DNA of 42,535 bases, taken from assembly GCA_035758575.1 (NCBI GenBank), contig DASTXH010000014.1, forward strand, positions 1 through 42,535, read 5' to 3'. Positions 1 to 8,361 of the stretch are shown here, piece by piece (position 1 is the stretch's first letter; the number at the start of each line of letters is the position of its first letter). This DNA is from JANWHZ01 sp035758575 (lineage in GTDB: Bacteria; Patescibacteriota; Saccharimonadia; Saccharimonadales; UBA4665). The notes below the pieces were generated by a model. That model searched no databases, was not told the origin of the DNA, and worked only from the letters and a program-made list of their open reading frames with translations. A program made the translations under genes and the position numbers.

Positions 1-1166
1 GCTGCGGCACCGGTCGCGACGGTGCTGCTTGCCTGCACGGCAACGACACCCCACGTACGCCGCTCAATATTGAGGATAGTAATGCCAACAGCAGTGATCG
101 CGACGAAAAATGTTGCCAGTGACAAGATTTGGAAGATAGCGGTTCCATTCAGGCGGTATTGCGCACCGAATAGCGCCAGCAAATGCGGAGACACTACGAC
201 TGCCAATGCTACAGCGGGTATAAGCAGTAGTGCCAGGAGCCTGATGGTCCGCTTTAGATGGCTTGCCCGCTGTTCGCCGTCGTGGACAGTCTCGGCCATC
301 AGCGACTGCGTGGTTGCTGACGGCACGATGTACAGCAGGTTGACCATCGTCCAAGCCATAGAGAAGAATGCGGCTGCCGGTGCATTGATCTGCCTGATAA
401 TGAACAGCGGCATCAGCTGCGCGGGCAAGCTTGCGATAATGGCGCCAAGGTAGTTATGAAACGCGTACCGGCGCATATTCTTGAGGAGCGCCCAGGTCGG
501 TTTGGTAAACAGCCGGTAGTCGCAGCCGCGCCGCATCAGGTAGTAGCTGACAAGCAGCGAAGCCAGCATAGCCAAGATATATGCACCGAAGACGCCAGTT
601 GCGCCGAACGGAATAAATAAGAGCGGTAAAACCAACTTGACGATACCGAAGGTGCCGTAACCGATGGTGTGGTACTCGCCGCGCCGATTGGCAATGAAAA
701 CGGCGTCGGTCAGGCTGTTGAGGCTGACCGCGCTCATGAGCGCGACGAAGAGCAGTTTATGCCAGGGATTATCCAAAAGCGTGAGATGTGCCGTGAAGTG
801 ACTGCCGAAAAGAACAAATATGCTTGCGACGACGGTGGTAACCAAGCCGACGGCAATCGCGGATGCGTTAATATCGCCACTCGGCTGTTTTGAGCCAGGT
901 AGAAAGCGAATAATGCCCGCATTCAGGCCGAGTAAGCTAAAATTAGAAATGAGTGTGCTTAACGAGATGAGGGCGGAGGCGATGCCGATGTCCGCCGGAG
1001 CGTATAAGTGGGCCACGAAGATCCAGAACACAAATCCGAGGACCGACATAACAGCGGTACTTGCCATGAGGTACATGGCATTACGGAACAAGCTGTCGGT
1101 AGAAAATGCCTGCCTGACGGTTCGTAAGCGCCGTACAGCCCCACTGAATGCGTTGCGTAGAAGCAT
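1..1166 (-). CDS. Polysaccharide flippase (Wzx/PST-type), C-terminus cut off by window edge
   Basis: An open frame runs on the minus strand from ATG at 1166 to the first base of the window without a stop, giving about 388 visible residues. The N-terminus is a short basic cytosolic stretch, followed by alternating hydrophobic segments (roughly ten), with the motif DIGIASALISLSTLISN after the first helix, typical of the PST/MVF oligosaccharide flippases that move lipid-linked glycan units across the membrane. It is divergent from the glycosyltransferase operon starting at 1297, so it is the likely exporter for that locus. A promoter (TATACA-N17-TATAAT) lies at 1234-1206. The family call is by sequence feel, the substrate is unknown, and the C-terminal end is outside the window. 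Confidence 0.85.
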   Translation of the reverse strand, partial: MLLRNAFSGAVRRLRTVRQAFSTDSLFRNAMYLMASTAVMSVLGFVFWIFVAHLYAPADIGIASALISLSTLISNFSLLGLNAGIIRFLPGSKQPSGDINASAIAVGLVTTVVASIFVLFGSHFTAHLTLLDNPWHKLLFVALMSAVSLNSLTDAVFIANRRGEYHTIGYGTFGIVKLVLPLLFIPFGATGVFGAYILAMLASLLVSYYLMRRGCDYRLFTKPTWALLKNMRRYAFHNYLGAIIASLPAQLMPLFIIRQINAPAAAFFSMAWTMVNLLYIVPSATTQSLMAETVHDGEQRASHLKRTIRLLALLLIPAVALAVVVSPHLLALFGAQYRLNGTAIFQILSLATFFVAITAVGITILNIERRTWGVVAVQASSTVATGAA

Positions 1167-1200
1167 CGTACGTTACCGTTTCAAATCTTGTAGCATATAA

Positions 1201-1229
1201 TTGAAATTATAACATAATAATGTTAAAAT
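1201..1229 (+). promoter_or_regulatory. Sigma70-type promoter of the glycan operon
   Basis: TTGAAA at 1201-1206 and TAAAAT at 1224-1229 are separated by 17 bp. The predicted start is near 1236, leaving a leader of about 60 nt before the gene at 1297. The -35 box overlaps the -10 of the divergent flippase promoter (1211-1206), and a dyad TAACAT/ATGTTA sits at 1210-1225, so the two directions may be co-regulated. Confidence 0.5.
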
Positions 1230-1234
1230 GTATA
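1206..1234 (-). promoter_or_regulatory. Promoter of the flippase gene
   Basis: On the minus strand TATACA (1234-1229) and TATAAT (1211-1206) are spaced by 17 bp, in the AT-rich divergent intergenic region. The predicted leader to the ATG at 1166 is about 35 nt. Confidence 0.45.
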
Positions 1235-1296
1235 AATATTCCAATTGAGTATTACCGTCAGTCCATGGCTATGAGCGAGAAAGAGTCCAAAAATAC

Positions 1297-1764
1297 ATGA
1301 CACGGCACGAACAATCCGGAAAGAGTATACGGCGGCAGCGCGGCGTCTTACTAGGCCTTTTTCTTGTCGTCATCGTAGGAGCTGCAATCGTTCTGGGCAC
1401 GAATCTGTTTCGCAGCAGCATTACAGAGGCGTGGTCGCTTGCGACGTCGCACCAGCCGGAACGATATACCGAGCTCTATTTCGACAATCCGGCGCAGCTG
1501 CCCAGCTATGCACCTGCGGGCAAGAGCCAAAAAGTTCCATTTACCATCGTAAACCACGAAGCCGCAACCCGGACATACACGTATACCGTACAGACTACCA
1601 TTGGCACGGTGACCACGTCGCGTACGGTCACGGTTACGCTTCGTAATGGACAGGCGGCGACGGATACAGTCCGGTTTGCCATTCCGCTGCCGAACGAGCA
1701 AGCGCACACCACTATTACGCTCTTGGGGACCAATCAGAGCCTAACGTTCCGGAGCCAGTCGTGA
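1297..1764 (+). CDS. Membrane-anchored protein with DUF1616-like extracellular domain
   Basis: 155 residues: a basic cytosolic tail (1-15), one transmembrane helix (about 16-34), then an extracellular beta-rich domain. The segment TELYFDNPAQLPSYAPAGKS followed by VPFTIVNHEAATRTYTYTV resembles the soluble part of DUF1616 proteins that sit in archaeal and CPR surface-glycan loci; this is recognition by eye only. It is the first gene of a four-gene operon and overlaps the next gene by 4 bp (GTGA). No strong Shine-Dalgarno site is seen, but a tiny frame (ATG 1265 or 1271, ending TGA 1298-1300) overlaps its start and could feed ribosomes to it. Function unknown. Confidence 0.75.
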   Translation: MTRHEQSGKSIRRQRGVLLGLFLVVIVGAAIVLGTNLFRSSITEAWSLATSHQPERYTELYFDNPAQLPSYAPAGKSQKVPFTIVNHEAATRTYTYTVQTTIGTVTTSRTVTVTLRNGQAATDTVRFAIPLPNEQAHTTITLLGTNQSLTFRSQS

Positions 1765-2888
1765 AAGCACTGATCGTAACGCCCTACTACTTCCCTACCA
1801 TTGGTGGTTTGGAGAATTATGCGCGCCAGTTGAATGCGGCGCTGAAGCTGCACGCTTCCTGGGAGATCGTTATCGTTACCTCTCATGCGGGACGCAGTGT
1901 CATCAAGGAAACGGTTGATGGCAACCAGATATATCGGCTGGGGACGCTTTTTAAGCTTTCTAATACACCATTTAACCCCGCCTGGCCGCTTCAGATGCGC
2001 CGGATTATCCGTAGCGAACGGCCCGATGTCATCATCGCCCACTCCCCGGTACCGTCACTGGCTGACGCTGTGTCACTGGTGAGGGGCAGGACCCCCTTTA
2101 TTGTCGTTTATCACGCAACGACACTTCTGAAAGCAGGGTCGCCGCTGTTTAACATGGCTGCCCGGCTGTATGGGCTGATGGGCGCCAGAACCCTCGTCCG
2201 CGCCGACCGTATTTTTGCCGTATCAGACTATGTCCGCGAGCACCTGCCCGCAGCGCAACAGGCGAAAGCCGTAGTGGTACCAAATGCTGTGTGGTCGCAC
2301 GAGATTGTAGCGCGGAAGCAGCCTGCCGAGCCGCGTTTTATCTTTATTGCGTCGCTGGCGAAAAGCCATGCATGGAAAGGTCTGTCGCAGATACTGGAGG
2401 CGGTAGCCGCGTATCGCCGGCGATATGGTGCCCCGGTTTTTCTGACCGCGATGGGTGATGGCGATATGCGCGGAGCCTACGAGGCACAAGCCCGTGACCT
2501 TGGCATCGAGGATGCTGTTACCTTCGTGGGGGCCAAAGTTGGTGCCGACAAGGACCATCTGATCAATGAGGCTATGGGCATGCTGGTGTATCCGACAACA
2601 GAGAACGACGCGTTTCCAACCGTCATGCTTGAGGCATGGGCGCGCGCGGTGCCGGTCATCTCTGCCCGCATCGGCGCCCTAACCTCGCTGGTTCGTGATG
2701 GCCTTGATGGGCTTATCTGCGAAGCGAAGAACCCCGAGAAACTTGCCGAGGCCATGCATGCTCTGGTGGCGATGCCGGCCGCGCAGCGGGCAGATATTGC
2801 ACGCAATGCAGCCGAACGGACCCGAAACCATTACACATGGGAAATCCAGGCCGCGCAGGTACAGCATGAAACAGAGGCGTTGCTATGA
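1761..2888 (+). CDS. Glycosyltransferase family 4 (GT-B fold)
   Basis: 375 residues, GTG start overlapping the previous stop. The N-terminal acceptor domain begins MKALIVTPYYFPTIGGLENY, the classic start of GT4 retaining enzymes. The C-terminal nucleotide-sugar domain carries YPTTENDAFPTVMLEAWA and PVISARIGA near residue 290. In the usual E-x7-E motif the first glutamate aligns with Asp (DAFPTVMLE), with another Glu two residues earlier, a mild deviation. It is cytosolic, probably membrane-associated, and adds a sugar to the lipid-linked glycan made by this operon. Donor and acceptor cannot be told from sequence. Confidence 0.9.
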   Translation: MKALIVTPYYFPTIGGLENYARQLNAALKLHASWEIVIVTSHAGRSVIKETVDGNQIYRLGTLFKLSNTPFNPAWPLQMRRIIRSERPDVIIAHSPVPSLADAVSLVRGRTPFIVVYHATTLLKAGSPLFNMAARLYGLMGARTLVRADRIFAVSDYVREHLPAAQQAKAVVVPNAVWSHEIVARKQPAEPRFIFIASLAKSHAWKGLSQILEAVAAYRRRYGAPVFLTAMGDGDMRGAYEAQARDLGIEDAVTFVGAKVGADKDHLINEAMGMLVYPTTENDAFPTVMLEAWARAVPVISARIGALTSLVRDGLDGLICEAKNPEKLAEAMHALVAMPAAQRADIARNAAERTRNHYTWEIQAAQVQHETEALL

Positions 2889-4063
2889 AGCTTACGATGC
2901 TTGGCTCGGGGTCCTACAAAAGCAGCCTGACGCATTTCAGGCTAGTGACGCTTGGACAACAGCTTGGTAAGATGGGCTGGGACGTGTCGGTGCTGGTGCC
3001 TTCTGCCGATAAGTATAATAACTTCACCCCAGACAAACGAGCTAAGCTAGCTCACGTCGAGCTGGTGCAGCCGTGGCAGCCGGCGACTAAAAATATAATC
3101 ATCAACCTGCTGCCATATCTGCTGACCGCAACGTGGGCGCTGTTACGCCGCCGCCCGCAGATGGTATACCTCTATAAGCCGACGCCCATTACTATTATCG
3201 GCCTGGTGCCGAAACTATTGTTCCGAACGCCAGTGGTGGTGGACATCGACGACCTCGGCAGCGAAGTGATGCGCCTTGAAGGGCAATCCCCGCTGATGGT
3301 AAAGCTGGTTGCAGGGTGCGAACGGCTAGCTCTTAAGTGTGCTTCGGCCGTCGTTGTTGCATCAACGTACCTTGAAGCGCGCGTTCGCGCCGATTATCCC
3401 AACAAGCCGGTATATCTGATGAGCAACTGGGTCGACCCGGCAGACTACCCGGAGCCGCAAACAAGCACGCCGCGGCCTATGCTGTATTATTTCGGCGCGC
3501 TGAACCGCTTGGCGCTTATCGAATCGTTCCTGCGTGCGTTGCCGGACGTGTTTGCAGAAGTTCCTAATGCGCGTGCGCAGATACTGGGCGGCGGCACGGC
3601 ACTTGCTGAGGCTACGGCACTGGCCGAGGAACTTGGTATAGCCGACCGGGTTACGTTCAGCGGCTGGATTGGTAAGAACGACATCCATACGTATGTGCGC
3701 TATGGCGACATTGCGCTGTGCACGCAGCCAGACACACCGACTGTCCGCGCGGCCAGCAATCTGAAAGTTTTTCAATACATGGCCATGGCGAGCGTACCGG
3801 TGGTAAGTAACGTCGGCGACTTGCCACAGTATATCAATGCATCGGAGCCGAAAGCGGCGGTGGGCGTGGTGGTGCCATCGGACGACGTCCCTGCCCTGAC
3901 CGAAGAACTGGTGCGGCTATTGCAGTATCCGGCAAAGCGCCTGGAGATGGCGGCGGCCGCGCGAAAGCGTGCAGTGGCAGTGTATGCGTTGCCGGTTATG
4001 GCTATTAAATTGCAGGCATTTCTGCAATCGGTTGCGTCCAAGAGCACCCAGGAGATCGTATGA
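2885..4063 (+). CDS. Glycosyltransferase family 4
   Basis: 392 residues, overlapping the previous gene by ATGA. The N-terminal Rossmann-like half begins MKLTMLGSGSYKSS and the C-terminal half has the donor-binding region LCTQPDTPTVRAASNLKVFQ followed by YMAMASVPVVSNVG, typical of GT4 enzymes. A hydrophobic patch near 75-115 (IINLLPYLLTATWALL, PITIIGLVPKLLF) could sit at the membrane surface. The following gene again overlaps by 4 bp, so translation of the operon is probably coupled. Substrate unknown. Confidence 0.88.
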   Translation: MKLTMLGSGSYKSSLTHFRLVTLGQQLGKMGWDVSVLVPSADKYNNFTPDKRAKLAHVELVQPWQPATKNIIINLLPYLLTATWALLRRRPQMVYLYKPTPITIIGLVPKLLFRTPVVVDIDDLGSEVMRLEGQSPLMVKLVAGCERLALKCASAVVVASTYLEARVRADYPNKPVYLMSNWVDPADYPEPQTSTPRPMLYYFGALNRLALIESFLRALPDVFAEVPNARAQILGGGTALAEATALAEELGIADRVTFSGWIGKNDIHTYVRYGDIALCTQPDTPTVRAASNLKVFQYMAMASVPVVSNVGDLPQYINASEPKAAVGVVVPSDDVPALTEELVRLLQYPAKRLEMAAAARKRAVAVYALPVMAIKLQAFLQSVASKSTQEIV

Positions 4064-7000
4064 AGATGCATGTACCGTTTATGAGCGTGGTCGTCATTTG
4101 CCACAACGGCGAATCGACGCTGGCTGCAACGCTTGACTCGTTAATGGCGCAAACGTACCCCAGGAAATACTACGAGGTAATCGTGGTGGATGACGCATCG
4201 ACTGACGGAACGGCTACCGTAGTCAAGCGCTATCCGCGGGTGCGTTACGTCGGCTTGGCAAAAAACGTAGGTGTGTCTGGTGCGCGGAACGCAGGTTTGA
4301 AGGTGGCCAAGGGCGACATATACGTGGCGTTTGACGATGACTGTATCGCACAGAAAAACTGGCTCCATGAACTAGTGAAGGGTTATGCCGATAAGAACGT
4401 CGTTGGCGTCGGCGGCCGTTTGGAGGAGTCGCACGCGGCTTCGGGCTTTGTTGGGCAATATATTGCAGCATGCGATAGTGATGTCGGGTTGCAGCGTGCG
4501 TCCGATACGGGTGAAAGCGCCCACGGACCGCTTGCGCGCCTGTGGCGTTACTTGAAGTCTCAGGGCAGAAAGGGCGATACCGCGGCACAGGCGGAAAAAG
4601 TGCAGGTTCAGGAATTGTATGGCGCGAATGGTTCGTTCCCCATACGAGTCCTGAAAAAAGTGGGTGGCTGGCGGCTCGAGCGGTCGGGTATAGAGGACCG
4701 CGACCTGAGCCGTCGTATCCGTCTGGCCTACCCTGGCCGCCCATTCGTACTCATGCCCAAGGCTGTTATTACCCACGACCGTGGCCAAACCCTAGCCCAG
4801 TACCTGCTACGCCCCTATAAGCGAGGCCCGAAAAATGTGCTGTTTTACCGCGATGCACATATGTTGCCGCCCCTGTTCCCTTTTCCGGTTTTATGGCTGC
4901 TACTAGCGGCAGGGCTTTCGGTATATAGCCGGGCGGCGGGCACCGGCGCGGCGCTGCTGTTGCCGATGGTATTTTACTGGGGATGGATACAATATGCCTT
5001 TTCCCGGCGTAACCCTCGTGCAATTCTGTTCCCGTACATCCAGCTTGCCGAGGAGACATCTGTCCTACTGGGCATTGTGCGAGGCTATATGCAATTGGCC
5101 AGTGGCCGGATGGGTGGAGCTGTCAGAGGGGGCATCCATTTGCTGCTTACGACGGTTTTGCTGGCTGGATGGGGCACGCTTGTCCTGTACACGCCGTCGG
5201 TGTGGTGGCATACATGTATAAGTTTTGCATTCCTGCTCTTGGTGCCTGGGTATTGCCTGTGGCAGTTTATCCGGGGCAAAAACCCGTACGGTTCGGGCAG
5301 GATGCGGCCGTTCGCGTATACGGTGGGGTTGAGCCTATTGTTCCTGATGCTCGTTGGACTTGGACTTAACGAATTTTATACGCTGTTTGGGCTGACGCAT
5401 CCGTTCCTCGCCCGGCCGTTGACGTATACGGTGATGGCGTCGACCTGGGTTGTGGCGCTAGCCGCATATATACGATCGCCGCGAACCTATAGAAGCGTGC
5501 CGCGCCTGCATATTGCTGTCAAGCATCTGCCCTCTGCGTTAGGGTTGGCAATGGTCGGTTTATCAATACCGCTTTTGGCGGTAGCTGGGGCTGTGACGCT
5601 TAATAACGGCGGCTCAGGCAAACTCGCCCTTTTGGCGGTGGCCGCAAGCCTTTTGCTGACCGTGCTGATGCTGTTTTATCGCCGCCTGCTTGAACCATTT
5701 TACGCATGGTTCCTGTATGTGATATGCCTTGGGATCTTGCTGGGTACATCGATGCGCGGCTGGAATATTACGGGGCATGATGTCATGCAGGAGTTTCAGG
5801 TTTTTCAGCTGACGCTGCAGCATGCGGCCTGGCACATGCAGTACTACCAGGACGCCTATACGGCTTGCCTGAGCATAACTATCCTGCCAACGATATTCCA
5901 AAAGCTGACGGGCATCGGTAGTCCGTATGTCTACAAAATATTATTCCAACTGTTCAGCGCGTTGCTTGCACCGCTGATCTATACGCTGTACCGCGATTTC
6001 GTTGGCAGCCGGAAATCCTTGCTTGCCGTTTTGGTGTGTATCACATTCCCTACGTTCCTTACGGACATCATGATGCTGAACCGCCAGGAAACGGCTCTGT
6101 TGTTCTTCGTGATTTCGTTGCTGGTGGGTATGGATAAGCAACTGGGCCCGCGGGTTAAAAGTGTCTTGGGCTTTTTGCTGCTTGCCGGTATGGTTTTCTC
6201 GCACTACTCGACCAGCTACGTTGCACTGGGTGCCCTGCTCGTCGGTTTGGGTATATCGATTCTGTGGTATGGTGGGCAGCGGTTTATTCTGCGGCGCCGG
6301 GGTGTATCGTTCCGTAAGCTGACATCACTCTACCAGGCGCCTGTTATTATTGCGGCGGCGTTCCTGCTTATTGCCTGGGGCACTTTTGTGACCCAGACAT
6401 CCAATAATATCTCCCAGACTATCCAGGCGGTAGTGACTGCTGCGCGTCAGATGGCGACACATACCGTGCCGGTGGCAGCACAGTCACAGCCCAGCTCGGC
6501 TACGCATTATGCCGCAGCCGCCGTCCAGAGCCGCTCGCTGCCCGCGCAAGATTATTACCCATCCCAGGTCGTCGCCCAGTATCCCTTGCAGCAAACAAGC
6601 GAGATAGTTACCCCGGCGCGTTCGTGGGTACAGCGGCTGGGCGTATCTGCGTCGTCGCTTTCGTCGCTCTATAACTTCATACGCACCGGATATGGCATTG
6701 CTATTGAGGGTCTTGTCGTTGTGGGACTGTTCGTGGTGCTGTCGTACCGGCGACGCTTCCAGCGTATACCGCTCCAGTACATTTTCCTTGGTTTTGGCGG
6801 CTTGGTGCTGATTATGACACAGGTGATTTTGCCGCCGCCCACCATCAACTATGGACCGACCCGTTTGCTCCAAGAGATGCTGATAGTCTTTGCCGTTCCG
6901 ATGGTCTCGACCTGTGTATTGCTTATGAAGGCCGTCCGTATTCCTGCAGCCGTGGCCGAATCCTTGCTGAGTCTGGTCATTGTCGGTTCCTTTGCGGTGC

Positions 7001-7395
7001 TTTCAGGCTGGCTGCCCACCATAACGGGCGGCTTTAAGGCTACCTTGCCGCTTGCTAATCAGGGTTTTTACTATCAGGCGTACTATACGCATCAGGAAGA
7101 GGTTTCAGCGGCCGCCTGGCTTGATGGCCACACACCGGCGGGCTCGCGGGTGTACAGCGACGAGTTCATGCGGCGCAAACTGATTACGTATGCCAATATT
7201 TTTGCCCAGCCAACGCTGGTTCCTGGTGCATTACCTATCGACAGCTACGTGTTTCTCGACTATGGCAATACTTTGTCCGGCCAGGCTCCTGCGTATGATG
7301 GCTCTAAGGTCATTTACTACCAACCCCCTACCGGGTTCCTGCAGACGGTCAAGAATACGGTGTATAGTTCCGGCAACGTGACTATTTACAAGTAG
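4060..7395 (+). CDS. GT2 glycosyltransferase fused to a large DUF2206-like membrane module
   Basis: 1111 residues. Residues 5-240 form a GT2 (GT-A) catalytic domain: VVVICHNGESTLAATLDSL, EVIVVDDASTDGT, the DxD-type FDDDC and later GIEDRDLSRR. From about residue 265 to 1000 there are many transmembrane helices. The stretch GWNITGHDVMQEFQVFQ, then ILPTIFQ, LNRQE and SHYSTSYV, recalls the archaeal DUF2206 membrane family, itself similar to GT-C oligosaccharyl or mannosyl transferases. A soluble extracellular tail follows (about 1000-1111). Last gene of the operon. A cytosolic sugar transferase joined to a putative extracellular-face transferase or polymerase is uncommon. The domain naming is by eye; the GT2 part is sure. 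Confidence 0.85.
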   Translation: MKMHVPFMSVVVICHNGESTLAATLDSLMAQTYPRKYYEVIVVDDASTDGTATVVKRYPRVRYVGLAKNVGVSGARNAGLKVAKGDIYVAFDDDCIAQKNWLHELVKGYADKNVVGVGGRLEESHAASGFVGQYIAACDSDVGLQRASDTGESAHGPLARLWRYLKSQGRKGDTAAQAEKVQVQELYGANGSFPIRVLKKVGGWRLERSGIEDRDLSRRIRLAYPGRPFVLMPKAVITHDRGQTLAQYLLRPYKRGPKNVLFYRDAHMLPPLFPFPVLWLLLAAGLSVYSRAAGTGAALLLPMVFYWGWIQYAFSRRNPRAILFPYIQLAEETSVLLGIVRGYMQLASGRMGGAVRGGIHLLLTTVLLAGWGTLVLYTPSVWWHTCISFAFLLLVPGYCLWQFIRGKNPYGSGRMRPFAYTVGLSLLFLMLVGLGLNEFYTLFGLTHPFLARPLTYTVMASTWVVALAAYIRSPRTYRSVPRLHIAVKHLPSALGLAMVGLSIPLLAVAGAVTLNNGGSGKLALLAVAASLLLTVLMLFYRRLLEPFYAWFLYVICLGILLGTSMRGWNITGHDVMQEFQVFQLTLQHAAWHMQYYQDAYTACLSITILPTIFQKLTGIGSPYVYKILFQLFSALLAPLIYTLYRDFVGSRKSLLAVLVCITFPTFLTDIMMLNRQETALLFFVISLLVGMDKQLGPRVKSVLGFLLLAGMVFSHYSTSYVALGALLVGLGISILWYGGQRFILRRRGVSFRKLTSLYQAPVIIAAAFLLIAWGTFVTQTSNNISQTIQAVVTAARQMATHTVPVAAQSQPSSATHYAAAAVQSRSLPAQDYYPSQVVAQYPLQQTSEIVTPARSWVQRLGVSASSLSSLYNFIRTGYGIAIEGLVVVGLFVVLSYRRRFQRIPLQYIFLGFGGLVLIMTQVILPPPTINYGPTRLLQEMLIVFAVPMVSTCVLLMKAVRIPAAVAESLLSLVIVGSFAVLSGWLPTITGGFKATLPLANQGFYYQAYYTHQEEVSAAAWLDGHTPAGSRVYSDEFMRRKLITYANIFAQPTLVPGALPIDSYVFLDYGNTLSGQAPAYDGSKVIYYQPPTGFLQTVKNTVYSSGNVTIYK

Positions 7396-7421
7396 TCGTC
7401 AGCGGCAGCGCTATGCTGCGT

Positions 7422-8066
7422 CTACCACTGTTCGGCCATGTCGGTGAGGCGATAGCCGTTGCTGCGGAGTTCATCGATTAGGCCGGGTAGTAGTTGGCGC
7501 GTATGTGTGCCGTGTATATGGAACAGGATGACGGCGCCGGGTTTGGCTTCGTGCATTATAGTGTGGCGCATCACGGCCACGCTCGCTCCGGTCCAGTCGC
7601 GGCTGTCGATTGTCCAGTAGCATAGGGCCATGCCGCGCTCCTTGCGCACAAGGCGGCTGATGCGCCGGTTATACCGGCCTTGCGGCGCTCGCAGCCAGCG
7701 GCTTTTCGGACCTTTCTCAACTTCCTCGAGGATGGCGGCATCTGACAGGCGGAGTAAGTTCGGGTGGCTATAGGTATGGTTGCCTATTTCGTGGCCAGCG
7801 GCAGCGATCTGTGCAACTAGTTCAGGATGCTTCTCCGCCCAGGTGCCTATGACGAAAAACATGGCCTTGACCCCTTTGTCAGCCAAAATATTCAGTAGAT
7901 CACTAACCTCTTCGTGTGTGCCGTAGTCGTCGAATGTCAACAATATGGAGTCGCTTGTTTTATGGCAGTGTTTTTCGGCTTTGGTCGCACCGATGCGTAT
8001 ATCGGCATACGTATGCAGCGCTCGGGATGCGGTATGGCGTAAGGCGAGTGTAGTTTTTCGCTGCAT
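7422..8066 (-). CDS. Polysaccharide deacetylase (NodB homology, CE4)
   Basis: 214 residues with the five CE4 motifs: LLTFDDYGT (Asp46, Asp47), HTYSHP (His97, His101 metal ligands), RAPQGRYN (Arg126), DSRDW (Asp154-Trp158) and LFHIHGT (His183). All catalytic and metal-binding positions are present, so a metal-dependent N- or O-deacetylase on surface glycan or peptidoglycan is likely. No signal peptide or membrane helix is visible in this frame, which is odd for an extracellular enzyme; the membrane partner immediately upstream (gap 2 bp) may explain localisation. It converges on the operon ending at 7395. Confidence 0.9.
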   Translation of the reverse strand: MQRKTTLALRHTASRALHTYADIRIGATKAEKHCHKTSDSILLTFDDYGTHEEVSDLLNILADKGVKAMFFVIGTWAEKHPELVAQIAAAGHEIGNHTYSHPNLLRLSDAAILEEVEKGPKSRWLRAPQGRYNRRISRLVRKERGMALCYWTIDSRDWTGASVAVMRHTIMHEAKPGAVILFHIHGTHTRQLLPGLIDELRSNGYRLTDMAEQW

Positions 8067-8068
8067 AG

Positions 8069-8275
8069 TTACGCGCCGTGTACCGTTACGAGCCCATACA
8101 CGAGAACCGCAAGGCAGATGGTTATTAAAAGACCGAGCACTATCTTCGTCCGTGTGCGAAGGGCCGGGAGCAATTCGATGCAGGCCATGCAGCCGATAAG
8201 CAGAAGCAATGCGAGCAGGGTGACGGCTCGTATCTGTATGCGTGGATCGTGGTAATTAAACGCAGTATGGACCAT
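8069..8275 (-). CDS. Small two-helix membrane protein upstream of the deacetylase
   Basis: 68 residues with two transmembrane helices (about 16-35 and 43-64) and short polar ends. The stop lies 2 bp before the deacetylase start, so the two genes are almost certainly co-transcribed and may work together, for instance with this protein tethering the deacetylase. A very good promoter lies upstream at 8351-8323. Not a family I recognise. Confidence 0.6.
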   Translation of the reverse strand: MVHTAFNYHDPRIQIRAVTLLALLLLIGCMACIELLPALRTRTKIVLGLLITICLAVLVYGLVTVHGA

Positions 8276-8322
8276 AAATGCGGTATTCCCTGCCGGATAA
8301 GCGGCTACGATATGTTATAATT

Positions 8323-8351
8323 ATAATAATATAAACTTTATAAAGTGTCAA
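8323..8351 (-). promoter_or_regulatory. Strong sigma70-type promoter of the deacetylase operon
   Basis: On the minus strand TTGACA (8351-8346) and TATTAT (8328-8323) are spaced by 17 bp, the best -35/-10 pair in the window. It lies in the AT-rich divergent region shared with the glycosidase gene at 8362, whose own start codon is only 11 bp from the -35 box. Confidence 0.6.
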
Positions 8352-8361
8352 TATATACGCC

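Noticed and set aside
4223..4744. 173-residue minus-strand open frame
   Set aside because: Lies antisense within the GT2 domain of the large fusion; composition is Arg/Pro/His-rich and has no domain. A shadow of the coding strand.
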